DNA of 64,000 nucleotides from an uncultured Flavonifractor sp. (GCA_947346365.1 CANAAV010000001.1:214695-278694), one strand, 5' to 3'. Positions 1-8,636 are shown, numbered from the stretch's first letter. Made by a program: numbers and translations. The notes: generated by a model from the letters alone, not told the origin.

Positions 1-16
1 CCTGCTGGAGGGATAG
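1..16 (+). CDS. 3' end of an upstream CDS (partial)
   Basis: An open frame runs in from the left edge and stops at a TAG at 14-16, just before a terminator hairpin. Only four codons are visible, so the product cannot be named. Confidence 0.25.
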
Positions 17-33
17 AAAAATATAAATGGACC

Positions 34-80
34 AAACACTCCCCTTGCGCATAGGATAGCGCGAGAGGAGTGTTTTTTCT
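34..80 (+). terminator. Rho-independent terminator
   Basis: AAACACTCC (34-42) pairs with GGAGTGTTT (67-75). An inner TTGCGC/GCGCGA helix extends the stem, and a T-rich tract follows. It would end the transcript entering from the left edge. Confidence 0.75.
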
Positions 81-137
81 TGTCGTGCGGGACGGCCCAT
101 TTCTCTCGCCAATACCTGGAAAGGAATGGTCCATTCA

Positions 138-392
138 ATGGTCTATTATCTGATCATCTGCCGTTCCCTGACCTACGCCCAGCGGACGGCTGCCGCGCTG
201 GAGCGGGCAGGGATCACGGCGCACATTCTCCGCTCTCCTAAGGTGGTGGACCAGGAGGGGTGCAGCCATGCGGTGAAGGTCTCAGAACGGAACTTAGCCA
301 ATGCGCTAATGGTGCTGGGCCGGGTGGGGCTGACGCCTAAGCGGGTTTATATTATGGCAAGCGACGGCAGCTATAAAGAGGTGCTGCTATGA
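138..392 (+). CDS. DUF3343 family protein (putative Se/S carrier-like)
   Basis: Small protein of 84 residues matching the DUF3343 pattern: an N-terminal YYLIICRS strand, a central region with one cysteine (EGCSH), and a C-terminal segment around VGLTPKRVY. DUF3343 proteins are often found with selenium or sulfur handling genes and have been proposed as carriers; the biochemical role is not settled. Start chosen at ATG 138 because GGAAAGGA (118-125) lies 12 bases upstream, whereas the ATG at 126 would touch the ribosome site. The stop overlaps the next start by four bases, so it is probably translationally coupled to the desulfurase-like gene. Confidence 0.8.
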   Translation: MVYYLIICRSLTYAQRTAAALERAGITAHILRSPKVVDQEGCSHAVKVSERNLANALMVLGRVGLTPKRVYIMASDGSYKEVLL

Positions 393-1519
393 TTTACCTG
401 GACAGTGCCGCCACCACCCTGCAAAAGCCGCCCGCAGTGCCACGGGCGGCTTTTTACGCCATGACCCACATGGCCAGCCCCGGCCGGGGCGGCCATAGGC
501 CCGCTATGCTGGCCGCCGAAACCGTATTTGCCTGCCGGGAAGCGGCGGCAGAGCTGTTCCACGTGGAGGACCCAGAGCAAGTGGTGCTCACTTGCAGCGC
601 TACCCATGGATTGAACCTTGCCATTAAATCACTGGTGAAGCCAGGAGACACCGTGCTGATCTCCGGCTATGAGCACAACGCCGTCACCCGGCCGCTGTAT
701 GCGCTGGGCGCGCAGGTCAAGACAGCCTCAGGTCCGCTGTTTGACGCGCAGGCTATGCGCAGCGCTTTTAACGCTCAGCTTACAAAGGATGTGCGGTGCG
801 TAATCTGCACACATGTGTCCAATGTCTTTGGATATATTCTCCCGCTGGAGGAAATTGCGGCTCTGTGCCGGGAACGGGGCGTTCCTTTGATTGTAGACGC
901 CTCTCAATCCGCCGGCTGCCTGCCGGTGCATTTGAAAGAGCTGGGCGCGGCCTTTATCGCCATGCCGGGCCATAAAGGGCTTTACGGTCCGCAGGGAACT
1001 GGATTGCTGCTGTGCGCGCATGAAACCACCCCTCTGCTGGAGGGGGGGACTGGGAGCCGGTCCGCCGCCCAGGATATGCCGGATTTTCTGCCCGACCGGC
1101 TGGAAGCGGGCACCCATAACGTTCCGGGCGCGGCGGGACTGCTGGCCGGCCTGCGGTATGTTAAAGAGCAGGGGTGCGCTGGGATTATGAGAGGAGAGCG
1201 GGCTTTGACTGTGCAAGCGGCCCGGGGGTTGTCCCAAATCCCGGGCGTGACGGTTTATGCCGCCTCCGACCCCCAGCGGCAGGCCGGGGTGCTCTCTTTT
1301 CAGGTGGCGGGCATGGACTGCGAGGTGGTGGGCGAGGCCCTGGGGGCGCGGGACATCGCCGTCCGGGCCGGGCTGCACTGCGCCCCGCTGGCGCACCGGT
1401 CGGCGGGGACCTTTCAGGCAGGGACAGTCCGGGCCAGCTTTTCTGTGTTCAATACCCCGGAGGAGGCCGGCCGGCTGGTCCGGGAGGTGGCCCGGCTGGC
1501 CAAGCAGCAGCGGCCCTAA
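389..1519 (+). CDS. Cysteine desulfurase-like class V aminotransferase
   Basis: 376 residues of a fold-type I PLP enzyme of the NifS/selenocysteine lyase group. The N-terminus is the usual YLDSAATT. The Schiff-base lysine lies in MPGHKGLYGPQGTG, and a cysteine in the late loop GLHCAPLAH is in the place of the persulfide-forming cysteine. Length fits the subgroup of stand-alone desulfurase-like enzymes found beside DUF3343. Expected role is removing sulfur or selenium from (seleno)cysteine and passing it to a carrier; the overlapping DUF3343 gene is the natural partner. Substrate preference cannot be read from the sequence. Confidence 0.85.
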   Translation: MIYLDSAATTLQKPPAVPRAAFYAMTHMASPGRGGHRPAMLAAETVFACREAAAELFHVEDPEQVVLTCSATHGLNLAIKSLVKPGDTVLISGYEHNAVTRPLYALGAQVKTASGPLFDAQAMRSAFNAQLTKDVRCVICTHVSNVFGYILPLEEIAALCRERGVPLIVDASQSAGCLPVHLKELGAAFIAMPGHKGLYGPQGTGLLLCAHETTPLLEGGTGSRSAAQDMPDFLPDRLEAGTHNVPGAAGLLAGLRYVKEQGCAGIMRGERALTVQAARGLSQIPGVTVYAASDPQRQAGVLSFQVAGMDCEVVGEALGARDIAVRAGLHCAPLAHRSAGTFQAGTVRASFSVFNTPEEAGRLVREVARLAKQQRP

Positions 1520-1548
1520 TTTATGAATCCGGATATCCAGGCAGGGGA

Positions 1549-1583
1549 GAGGATGCGGAGCAAAACCGCATCCTCTTTTATTT
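1549..1583 (+). terminator. Rho-independent terminator
   Basis: A 10-bp perfect stem (GAGGATGCGG at 1549-1558, CCGCATCCTC at 1566-1575) is followed by TTTTATTT. It ends the DUF3343/desulfurase operon. Confidence 0.85.
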
Positions 1584-1607
1584 ACGGAAAATTTAAGATT
1601 CCCCCGC

Positions 1608-1636
1608 TTGCCAATATACGGTGAATACAGTATAAT
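1608..1636 (+). promoter_or_regulatory. SigA-type promoter of cdaA operon
   Basis: TTGCCA (1608-1613), a 17-bp spacer and a perfect TATAAT (1631-1636). It lies about 80 bases upstream of cdaA, after the previous operon's terminator. Confidence 0.75.
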
Positions 1637-1713
1637 AAATAAATTGGAATGAAGCGTACGAATTTGAAGGGGAATTGCGTGCAGATTTAGACCGGACCGG
1701 GGAGACGTGAAGT

Positions 1714-2604
1714 ATGGAAACTATCACAAGACTGGCGGGAGATATTTGGGGTGTGTTCTGGCCGTTTGGAATCAGCGACCTTATTGACATCCTAATCATG
1801 GCCTTAATTATCTACAGGGTTATGCTGCTTATCCGCACGACCAGTTCGGGCGCGGTAGCCAAGGGGATCTTGATCCTGCTGGTGGCTCTTTGGGGCTCCA
1901 GCTATCTCCGGTTCAACACGGTGAATTTCCTGCTGGGCAGACTGGTGGAGTGGGGCGTATTGGCCCTGGTGGTGCTGTTTCAGCCGGAGCTGCGCCGTTT
2001 TTTGGAACAGATGGGCCGCAGCAGCATTGGCAAGGTTTTCGTCCAGCAGGAGGAGCGGGATGAGCTGGACGGCGCCATTACCCAGACGGTGGAGGCGTAT
2101 ACCTCGCTGTCCAAGAGCAAAACCGGCGCGCTGATGGTTTTTGAGCGGAAAAATATGCTGGAGGACGCTATCAAGACCGGCACGGCTTTGGACAGCTCGG
2201 TCAACGCCGAGCTGCTGAAAAATATCTTTTGGAATAAAGCTCCCCTCCATGATGGGGCGGTGATTGTCCGTTCCGGGCGGATTGTGGGGGCGGGATGTAT
2301 GCTGCCCATGTCTGGCAATGTGAATCTGTCCCGCGATCTGGGCATGCGCCACCGGGCGGGAATCGGCGCTAGCGAGCAGACCGACGCGGTGGTGGCCATC
2401 GTGTCCGAAGAGACGGGGTCCATCTCTGTGGCGGTGGGCGGAATGCTGAAGCGCCACCTGGCTCCGGAAACCTTGGAGCGCCTGCTGCGCAATGAACTGC
2501 TGCCCCAGCCGGAGGAGGACGAGACGCCGAAGTTCAAGCTGTCCAACCTGTTCCGCGGCAGAAAGGGGGAGAAGGGCGATGTGGAAAAAAATAACGGACA
2601 GTAA
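1714..2604 (+). CDS. cdaA: Diadenylate cyclase CdaA
   Basis: Membrane-bound enzyme that joins two ATP molecules into the second messenger c-di-AMP, which controls potassium and osmolyte balance and wall integrity. The 296-residue protein has hydrophobic segments over about residues 20-90, then the DAC domain with its DGA motif (180-182) and RHR motif (212-214). Length and layout match CdaA/DacA. Translation would begin at ATG 1714 after GGGGAGACG. Its end overlaps cdaR, its known regulator. The usual third partner glmM does not follow here. Confidence 0.95.
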   Translation: METITRLAGDIWGVFWPFGISDLIDILIMALIIYRVMLLIRTTSSGAVAKGILILLVALWGSSYLRFNTVNFLLGRLVEWGVLALVVLFQPELRRFLEQMGRSSIGKVFVQQEERDELDGAITQTVEAYTSLSKSKTGALMVFERKNMLEDAIKTGTALDSSVNAELLKNIFWNKAPLHDGAVIVRSGRIVGAGCMLPMSGNVNLSRDLGMRHRAGIGASEQTDAVVAIVSEETGSISVAVGGMLKRHLAPETLERLLRNELLPQPEEDETPKFKLSNLFRGRKGEKGDVEKNNGQ

Positions 2605-3826
2605 GAGCTTTTACATGGTGCTCTCGCTGCTGCTGTCTTTTGTGCTGTGGCTGTATGTAGGCGGGGCAGTTAATCCGGAGAGCACCAATACCATCCGCAA
2701 TATCCGTGTAACCATCTCCGGCCTGGAGCGGCTGGAAGAACGGGGGCTGATGATCTCCCAGGGAACAGAGCAGACGGTCAGCCTGACCCTTCAGGCCAAA
2801 CGGGATGTATGGGCCAAGCTGGACAGCGATAATATTACGGTGACGGTGGACGTATCCAACATTACCGAGCCGGGAAATGTAAGTCTGGATTACCGCATTT
2901 CCTATCCGGTGTCCGCCCTTGGCGACGTCATTACAGAGCGGGACAAGCGGCCGGAAAAAGTGGAGCTGACCATTTCAAAGCTGACCAGAAAGGACATTGA
3001 GGTGCGCTTTGCCTTTGCGGGCAGCGTGGCCGAGGACTACCAGCTGGGCGAATTCTCACTGGCCCCCCAGAGCATCAGCGTCCAGGGAAGGCAGGAAGTG
3101 ATTGACCAGATCAGCCATGCGCTGGTTACCGTTTCTGCCGAGGGGATGAGCGAGACCTACAGTCAGGAGACGCCCTTCGTGCTCATAGGCTTTAACGGGG
3201 AGCCCCTGCCCGCCGGAGCAGCGGCGGAGGTGGAGACCGAGGAGACCACCATTTTGACGACGCTGCCTGTGGTGAAGCTGAAGGAAATTCCTTTAACTGT
3301 AGAGCTGATACCCGGCGGCGGCGCCACAAGGGAGAATGTAACGGTAAAGATTGAGCCGGAATCCATCATGGTTTCCGGCGCCGAGGACGATTTGGCGGCC
3401 CTGAAAGAGATTAAGCTGGATCCCATTGAGCTTTATAATATTTATGGAGCCAATACCCTGGTCCGGACCGTCAACCTGGCCCCAGAGCTGACGAATGTCA
3501 GCGGCGTGGCGGAGGCCACCGTTACTGTGACGATTCAGGGCTTGTACGACCGGGTGCTGGTGGCCGATAACATTGAGATTATCAACGTTCCCGAGGGCTT
3601 TACAGCGGATAAGGTGACGCTGACCCGTGAGATCAGCATACGGGGCGTAAGTCAGGAGGCGGTAGACGCAGTGCTGCCCTCTCAGCTGCGCATCGTGGCG
3701 GATTTGAAAGATATCAACGTGATTTTGGGCGCTCAGATTGTGCCGGTAAAGGTCTATTTAGACGGCAGCAGCGATGTGGGCGTAGTGGGAAATTACAATA
3801 TCTCGGTTTCGATTGCCCAGGAATAG
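2579..3826 (+). CDS. cdaR: CdaR, YbbR-domain regulator of CdaA
   Basis: 415-residue protein with an N-terminal membrane anchor (about residues 10-30) followed by an extracytoplasmic region of repeated YbbR-type beta domains. In other Firmicutes CdaR binds CdaA and modulates c-di-AMP synthesis. Start chosen at ATG 2579 (MWKKITDSK) because the longer frame at 2492 lies inside cdaA and GGGGGAGAAGG precedes 2579. The 26-base overlap with cdaA suggests coupled translation. Confidence 0.9.
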   Translation: MWKKITDSKSFYMVLSLLLSFVLWLYVGGAVNPESTNTIRNIRVTISGLERLEERGLMISQGTEQTVSLTLQAKRDVWAKLDSDNITVTVDVSNITEPGNVSLDYRISYPVSALGDVITERDKRPEKVELTISKLTRKDIEVRFAFAGSVAEDYQLGEFSLAPQSISVQGRQEVIDQISHALVTVSAEGMSETYSQETPFVLIGFNGEPLPAGAAAEVETEETTILTTLPVVKLKEIPLTVELIPGGGATRENVTVKIEPESIMVSGAEDDLAALKEIKLDPIELYNIYGANTLVRTVNLAPELTNVSGVAEATVTVTIQGLYDRVLVADNIEIINVPEGFTADKVTLTREISIRGVSQEAVDAVLPSQLRIVADLKDINVILGAQIVPVKVYLDGSSDVGVVGNYNISVSIAQE

Positions 3827-3857
3827 GGACAGATGAAAAAACAACGCGGAGGAAGCT

Positions 3858-4289
3858 ATGATCCAGACAGCGACAGTGACAAAAATATTGAAAGACGGCA
3901 GAGCGGAAGTGGCGGTGCGCCGTCAGTCGGCCTGTGGACACGACTGCGCGCAGTGCGGCGGCGGATGCGCCGAGATGATGGTCAGTCCCACGGTGGCGGT
4001 GATTGCAGAAAATCCCCTCCGGGCTATGCCCGGAGACAGCGTGCAGGTAGAATCCTCTACGGGAAGCGTTTTGGGGGCGGCAGTGCTGGTCTACCTGGTG
4101 CCCTTTCTCCTGTTTTTCCTGGGATATGCCTTGGGAGCCGGTATGAACGGTCCGTCTGAAGGCCTCGGGGCGGCCTTGGGCGGGCTGGGATTTGGGTTGG
4201 GCGTGCTGCTGGCGGTGCTGGCAGACCGCCGGGTGCGCCGCAGACGGAGCATTTCCTTCCGGATCACCGCCATTGAGCCTGGGAGCTGA
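3858..4289 (+). CDS. RseC/SoxR-reducing-system-like membrane protein
   Basis: 143 residues. The N-terminal soluble part carries a cysteine cluster (CGHDCAQCGGGC, about residues 26-37) typical of the RseC/MucC family. Two transmembrane helices follow (about residues 75-120), then a basic C-terminus. In proteobacteria RseC works with Rnf-type electron transfer to reduce SoxR; in Clostridia the role is unclear and no rnf genes are in view. Start ATG 3858 follows GGAGGAAGCT. The stop shares one base with the start of the next gene. Confidence 0.75.
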   Translation: MIQTATVTKILKDGRAEVAVRRQSACGHDCAQCGGGCAEMMVSPTVAVIAENPLRAMPGDSVQVESSTGSVLGAAVLVYLVPFLLFFLGYALGAGMNGPSEGLGAALGGLGFGLGVLLAVLADRRVRRRRSISFRITAIEPGS

Positions 4290-5152
4290 TGTTTGGCTAT
4301 GTCAGACCAAACCGGGATGAGCTGAAGGTCCGTCAGGCGCGGGATTACGACGCCCTTTATTGCGGGCTGTGCTACACTCTAGGCCGGCGCCATGGGTTGA
4401 TTGCCCGCCTGTTTTTAAATTATGACTTTACCTTTCTGGCGATGGTGTTGGACCAGGGGAAGGAGCCCCCGGACAGCGAGCGGCGGCGCTGTCCGGCTAG
4501 GCTGTGGTGCGGGAAAAAGCGGTGCGCCTGCTCCGGCGGTCTGGAGGATGCGGCAGACGCCGGGACCATTCTGACTTATTGGAAGCTGCGGGACTCTGTG
4601 GCGGACGGCGGATTTTGGGAGGCCCTGGCGGGACGGGCGCTCTCGGTACTGCTTCGTCCGGCTTACCGGCGGGCGGCGGCGGCCCGCCCGGACTATGACA
4701 GGGTAGTCCGGGGTTGTCTGGAGGAGCTTCATACCCTGGAGCGGGACAATTGTCCGTCCCTGGACCGGCCGGCGGACGCTTTTGCGCGGATTCTCCAGGC
4801 GGCTGCGCCCGCCAGCGGCGAGGCTGCGCGGGACCGGGCGATGGAACAGCTTTTGTATCATGTGGGGCGCTGGATCTATCTGGTGGACGCCTGGGACGAC
4901 CTGGATACGGATAGGACTGCGGGAGTTTACAACCCCATAGTCCAGCGGTTCCCCGATGGAGAAGAGGCCGGCCGGGACTATCTGCGCACTACGCTGAGGC
5001 ATTCCCTGAATTTGGCACGGTCCGCTTGGGCCCTGCTGCCGCCGGGAGCCTGGGGCGGGGTGGTGGAAAATATCCTTTTTTTGGGGCTGCCTCTGGTGGA
5101 GGAGTTGGTTTTTACCGGCCGTTGGAAGGCCGTGAAAAAGAGAAAGCAATAG
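4289..5152 (+). CDS. DUF5685 family protein
   Basis: 287 residues, cytosolic, with an N-terminus (MFGYVRPNRDELK, then YDALYCGLCYTLG) typical of DUF5685. There are several cysteines in the first third (YCGLCY, CPARLWCGKKRCAC) and a conserved-looking YLVDAWDDLDTD segment at about 195-206. The function of this family is unknown; the cysteine and acidic motifs would suit metal binding, which is inference. It is followed after 12 bases by a DnaJ-like gene, so the two may act together. Confidence 0.75.
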   Translation: MFGYVRPNRDELKVRQARDYDALYCGLCYTLGRRHGLIARLFLNYDFTFLAMVLDQGKEPPDSERRRCPARLWCGKKRCACSGGLEDAADAGTILTYWKLRDSVADGGFWEALAGRALSVLLRPAYRRAAAARPDYDRVVRGCLEELHTLERDNCPSLDRPADAFARILQAAAPASGEAARDRAMEQLLYHVGRWIYLVDAWDDLDTDRTAGVYNPIVQRFPDGEEAGRDYLRTTLRHSLNLARSAWALLPPGAWGGVVENILFLGLPLVEELVFTGRWKAVKKRKQ

Positions 5153-5164
5153 GAGAACGGACTG

Positions 5165-5758
5165 ATGAGCGATCCTTACAGCGTACTGGGGGTCAACCCC
5201 AATGCCAGCGATGACGAGATCAAGCGCGCCTACCGGGAGCTGGCCCGGAAATACCACCCGGATAACTATCAAAATAACCCTTTGGCGGACCTGGCCGAGG
5301 AGAAAATGAAGGAGATCAACCAGGCTTATGACGCTGTTACAAGGCTGCGTAGCGGAAGCGGCGGCAGCCAAAGCCAGGGGAGTTATCAAAGCCAGGGGAG
5401 TTACCAGCAGCAATATTCCGGCGCTACAGTATACCAGCAGGTGCGCCAGTGTATCAATATGGGAGATCTGAGCCGGGCGGAGCAGATGCTGCGCTCCAGT
5501 CCCGGCCAGGACGCAGAATGGCATTTTCTCACCGGATCCATCGCCTACCGCAAGGGGTGGTTGGACGAGGCCACCCAGCATTTTCAAATCGCGTGTAACA
5601 TGGCCCCCGCCAACGGAGAGTACCGGCAGGCCTTGACGATGATGCGTCAGGGCGGACAGGCGTACCGCCCCTACGGCTATGGCGGCGGCATGGATGCCTG
5701 CGACCTGTGCAGCCTGTGCATGTGCTTAAACTGCATGTGCGGCGGCTGCGGAAGCTGA
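5165..5758 (+). CDS. DnaJ-domain protein with cysteine-rich tail
   Basis: 197 residues. A full J domain occupies residues 1-65 with the HPD tripeptide at 31-33 that activates DnaK ATPase. Then comes a Gln/Ser/Tyr-rich linker with a short tandem repeat (SQGSYQ twice), a helical TPR-like region (about 95-165), and a C-terminus with seven cysteines in the last 20 residues. It lacks the G/F and zinc-finger regions of DnaJ itself, so it is a specialised J-protein. The cysteine tail may bind metal (inference). Ribosome site GGAGAACGG precedes ATG 5165. Confidence 0.85.
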   Translation: MSDPYSVLGVNPNASDDEIKRAYRELARKYHPDNYQNNPLADLAEEKMKEINQAYDAVTRLRSGSGGSQSQGSYQSQGSYQQQYSGATVYQQVRQCINMGDLSRAEQMLRSSPGQDAEWHFLTGSIAYRKGWLDEATQHFQIACNMAPANGEYRQALTMMRQGGQAYRPYGYGGGMDACDLCSLCMCLNCMCGGCGS

Positions 5759-5764
5759 CCCGGC

Positions 5765-6301
5765 ATGGCGCATACACGGCGCGGCGGCGCGGCGGGCCGG
5801 GCGGCTTTGGCAGGGGTGCTTGGCGGATTGTCCTTGGCGATGCTCTATCTTTCTGTCCTTGCTCCTGCGGGGCGGTTGGGCTTCATTGCCGCAGCGGGGC
5901 TCTTTCCCGCTGGAGCAGTGATTTCCAGTGGGCTGGGGACAGGGTTTTTCTGCTATGGGACGGCGGGGCTGCTGGGTCTTCTGCTGCTGCCGGATAAAGG
6001 AAACGCCCTGCTTTACTTGTTCTTTTTCGGACTGTGGCCAATGGTGAAGAGTTTGATTGAACGACTGGAACAGCTGGCGCTGGAGCTGCTGTGCAAGCTG
6101 GCCTTTTTCAATCTGACGCTCAGTCTGCTGCTGGCTGTGCTGCGGGAGACAGTACTGTCTTTTCTCCCACCAGCGCTGTCCCGGCTGTGGATGATTTATT
6201 TGGGGGGAAATATTGCTTTTTTGATTTACGATTTGGGGTTTTCTAAGCTCATCGCCTTTTACAGCGCCCGCATCGACAGGGTATTGCGGAGAGGGGTTTA
6301 G
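5765..6301 (+). CDS. Predicted multi-pass membrane protein
   Basis: 178 residues with about four to five hydrophobic helices spread along the chain and a basic N-terminus (MAHTRRGG). No family recognised with certainty; the overall pattern resembles small Firmicutes ECF-like or DUF2232-like membrane proteins, but no diagnostic motif was seen. It starts six bases after the DnaJ-like gene and ends on the -35 side of the next promoter, closing the operon. Confidence 0.6.
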   Translation: MAHTRRGGAAGRAALAGVLGGLSLAMLYLSVLAPAGRLGFIAAAGLFPAGAVISSGLGTGFFCYGTAGLLGLLLLPDKGNALLYLFFFGLWPMVKSLIERLEQLALELLCKLAFFNLTLSLLLAVLRETVLSFLPPALSRLWMIYLGGNIAFLIYDLGFSKLIAFYSARIDRVLRRGV

Positions 6302-6312
6302 TCTGCTATAAT
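6284..6312 (+). promoter_or_regulatory. SigA-type promoter of yicC-remA-gmk
   Basis: TTGCGG (6284-6289), a 17-bp spacer and TATAAT (6307-6312). The -35 lies inside the end of the previous membrane-protein gene. Confidence 0.65.
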
Positions 6313-6372
6313 AAACTGATAGCAAAAAACAGGCGAGCAAAAACGCTGGCAAAAGATAAGGGAGGGAGCCCC

Positions 6373-7251
6373 GTGATCAAAAGTATGACAGGTTACGGCA
6401 GAGGCGAGATGGTTTTGCGGGGACGCCCGATTACCGTGGAGCTGCGCTCGGTAAATAACCGCTACTTAGATTGTACCGTGAAAATGCCCCGTATTTACGT
6501 GTTTGCCGAGGACGCAGTAAAGCGGCTGGTGCAAAAACGCATCTCCAGAGGAAAGGTAGATGTGTTCGTCACCATCGGTCCCTCGGAACGGGGAGATGTG
6601 TCCATTTCTATAAACCGCCCTGTAGCAGACGGCTATTATGCGGCCCTGCGTGATTTGAAGGACAGCTACCAGCTCAAGGATGATATTTCCGTTTCACTGC
6701 TCTCCCGGTTTCCCGAGGTGTTCTTAGTCGAGAAAAACCAGGAGGATCTGGAGGCGATGTCCGCCGACATCTGCACGGTACTGTCCTTGGCTTTGGAAGA
6801 CTTTGACGCCATGCGGGCCCGGGAGGGAGAAAAGCTCCGGCAGGACGTGGAGAGTAAGGCCCGGACAATCGCCTGCCTCACAGGAAAGGTGGCCGAGCGC
6901 GCCCCCGGCATTGTGGCGGATTACCGGGCGCGCCTGTCCGCTAAAATGGCTGAAATACTTCAGAACACCCAGATCGACGAGGGACGAATTCTCACTGAAG
7001 CGGCCATATTTGCAGATAAAGTGGCAGTGGACGAGGAGGTGGTGCGCCTGCGTAGTCATCTGTCTCAGCTGGAGCACATGCTGGAGCAGGGTGGTACCAT
7101 AGGGCGCAAGCTGGATTTTTTAATCCAGGAATTTAACCGAGAAGCCAATACCATCGGCTCGAAATGCAGCGACATTGAGACTGCCGGATATGTGGTGGAG
7201 ATCAAGGCAGAGATTGAAAAAATTCGGGAGCAGATCCAAAACATCGAATAA
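6373..7251 (+). CDS. yicC: YicC/YloC family endoribonuclease
   Basis: 292 residues beginning IKSMTGYGRGE, the hallmark of the family, and ending with the conserved C-terminal YicC-like segment (IEKIREQIQNIE). Members are RNA endonucleases acting on small and messenger RNAs. Start is the GTG at 6373, 6 bases after AAGGGAGGG; the ATG at 6385 would remove the conserved IKS. It lies in the classic Firmicutes order yicC-remA-gmk-rpoZ-priA. Confidence 0.92.
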   Translation: MIKSMTGYGRGEMVLRGRPITVELRSVNNRYLDCTVKMPRIYVFAEDAVKRLVQKRISRGKVDVFVTIGPSERGDVSISINRPVADGYYAALRDLKDSYQLKDDISVSLLSRFPEVFLVEKNQEDLEAMSADICTVLSLALEDFDAMRAREGEKLRQDVESKARTIACLTGKVAERAPGIVADYRARLSAKMAEILQNTQIDEGRILTEAAIFADKVAVDEEVVRLRSHLSQLEHMLEQGGTIGRKLDFLIQEFNREANTIGSKCSDIETAGYVVEIKAEIEKIREQIQNIE

Positions 7252-7266
7252 GGCGGTGCATGGGGG

Positions 7267-7539
7267 ATGAAGCTCATAAATATCGGGTTTGGCAATATGG
7301 TCTCTGCCGGCCGGCTGATCGCCATTGTCAGTCCGGAATCGGCGCCGATTAAACGTATGATTCAAGAGGCCCGGGATCGGGGGATGCTGGTGGACGCCAC
7401 GTACGGCCGGCGGACCCGCGCGGTGCTGATGATGGACAGCGACCATGTGGTGCTCTCCGCCCTTCAGCCGGAGACGGTGGCGGGACGTCTGGGCGGCAAG
7501 GAGGCCGAGGCGGCGCCTGAGGAGGTAGAGGAGCTGTGA
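7267..7539 (+). CDS. remA: RemA-family DNA-binding regulator (DUF370)
   Basis: 90 residues; the first 75 match RemA ([10 protein letters not shown], then [11 protein letters not shown], then [13 protein letters not shown]). In Bacillus RemA forms rings that bind DNA and activate biofilm matrix and osmoprotection genes. The C-terminal 15 residues are an acidic tail rich in Glu and Ala. Position between yicC and gmk is the same as in Bacillus. Its stop overlaps the gmk GTG. Confidence 0.92.
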   Translation: MKLINIGFGNMVSAGRLIAIVSPESAPIKRMIQEARDRGMLVDATYGRRTRAVLMMDSDHVVLSALQPETVAGRLGGKEAEAAPEEVEEL

Positions 7540-8147
7540 AGAATCCCAAAAAGACCAAGGGCCAGCTGATCGTGCTGTCCGGCCCGTCGGGAGTGGGAAA
7601 GAGCACGGTAATTTCCGAACTGCTGAGCGAAAGAAGCGATATCTATTTTTCTGTTTCGTTTACGACCCGGGGTCCCCGCGTGGGCGAAGCTGACGGGGTA
7701 AACTATTTCTTTGTCAGCAGAGAGCAGTTTGAAGGCATGATTGAGCGAAATGAACTGTTAGAGTACGCGGAATATGTCCATAATTACTACGGCACCTCTC
7801 TGCGTCTGATCCAGGAGAAATTGGAACAGGGGATTGACGTGCTATTGGACATTGAGGTTCAGGGGGCGGCAAAGGTCCGTTCCCGCTGCCCAGAGGCGGT
7901 ATTGATTTTTATTGTCCCGCCCTCGTTTGAGGAGCTCTCCCGCCGTCTTCACGGCAGGGCCACAGACCAGGAGGAGGTCATTCAAGGCCGCCTGGAAAAA
8001 GCGAGGGAGGAGTATAAAGAGATACCCCGCTACGACTACCTGGTAGTCAACGACAAGGTGTCCGATGCCGCGTCGGAGATCATCGCCATTTTGGCGGCGG
8101 AGGACTGCCGCACCCGCAACCGGATGCATCTGGTGGAAGGGATATAG
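7536..8147 (+). CDS. gmk: Guanylate kinase
   Basis: 203 residues. Converts GMP to GDP with ATP. P-loop GPSGVGKST lies at about residues 14-22, followed by the GMP-binding [18 protein letters not shown] region. Start is GTG 7536, overlapping the remA stop. Length is normal for the family. Confidence 0.96.
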   Translation: MKNPKKTKGQLIVLSGPSGVGKSTVISELLSERSDIYFSVSFTTRGPRVGEADGVNYFFVSREQFEGMIERNELLEYAEYVHNYYGTSLRLIQEKLEQGIDVLLDIEVQGAAKVRSRCPEAVLIFIVPPSFEELSRRLHGRATDQEEVIQGRLEKAREEYKEIPRYDYLVVNDKVSDAASEIIAILAAEDCRTRNRMHLVEGI

Positions 8148-8234
8148 CGCCCTGTCCCTCCGTTGTGAAAGCCCCTTTTGCCGGGGATCATTTAGGGGCC
8201 CTTTACAGGGCCTAAAAAAGGAGTATGACTGACT

Positions 8235-8426
8235 ATGATGCTTGAACCTCCCATGAACCAATTGCTTGACCAGGTGCCCAGCCGCTATATGCTGGTCAAT
8301 GTGGTGGCCCAGCGGGCCCGTCAGATTGCCAGCGCCGCGGAGGACGAGGGCATTACTTTGGACGAAAAGCCGGTTACTCTGGCTATCCACCAGATAGCGG
8401 ACGGCCAGGTAGAGTTGGAAGAGTAA
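8235..8426 (+). CDS. rpoZ: RNA polymerase omega subunit
   Basis: 63 residues, the usual short Firmicutes omega, with the conserved RYMLVNVVAQRARQI helix and the downstream KPVTLAIHQIADG segment. It helps assemble RNA polymerase and binds beta-prime. AAAAAAGGAG ends 11 bases before ATG 8235. Between gmk and rpoZ there is a 6-bp hairpin (8197-8212) without a U tract. Confidence 0.93.
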   Translation: MMLEPPMNQLLDQVPSRYMLVNVVAQRARQIASAAEDEGITLDEKPVTLAIHQIADGQVELEE

Positions 8427-8449
8427 GAACCTGGATTCAGCGCCGGGAA

Positions 8450-8578
8450 ATGCCGGTTTGGGTGAAATTGCGCCGTTCATTCAGGCTGATTTTACACGTG
8501 TACCGGCGTATGGCAAGAAAATGGAACGCCCAGCGGCGGCGCAAGATGATGAGTAAAGGTTCTAAGCACACCCATTGA
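8450..8578 (+). CDS. Small, very basic ORF between rpoZ and priA
   Basis: A 42-codon frame (start MPVWVKLRRS, end SKGSKHTH) with about 16 Lys/Arg. It ends three bases before a strong terminator, as a genuine last gene would. The ribosome site is weak (GCCGGGAA). No family recognised. The same stretch can fold (TTGCGCCG at 8468-8475 with CGGCGCAA at 8537-8544; AGAACCT at 8426-8432 with AGGTTCT at 8557-8563), so a structured RNA is an alternative reading. Confidence 0.35.
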   Translation: MPVWVKLRRSFRLILHVYRRMARKWNAQRRRKMMSKGSKHTH

Positions 8579-8580
8579 TG

Positions 8581-8616
8581 AGCCAAGCGCCCAAGGCTTT
8601 GGGCGCTTGGCTTTTC
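8581..8616 (+). terminator. Rho-independent terminator before priA
   Basis: A 12-bp perfect stem (AGCCAAGCGCCC / GGGCGCTTGGCT) with an 8-base loop, then TTTTC. It separates the yicC-rpoZ group from priA. Confidence 0.85.
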
Positions 8617-8636
8617 GGGGGAAAAGGGGGGAGTGG

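Noticed and set aside
8197-8212. GGCCCT-4-AGGGCC hairpin between gmk and rpoZ
   Set aside because: It is followed by A's rather than T's, so it is not a terminator on the plus strand; role unclear.
8607-8636. Upstream start for priA
   Set aside because: It begins inside the 3' arm of a terminator hairpin and has no ribosome site; ATG 8637 has one.
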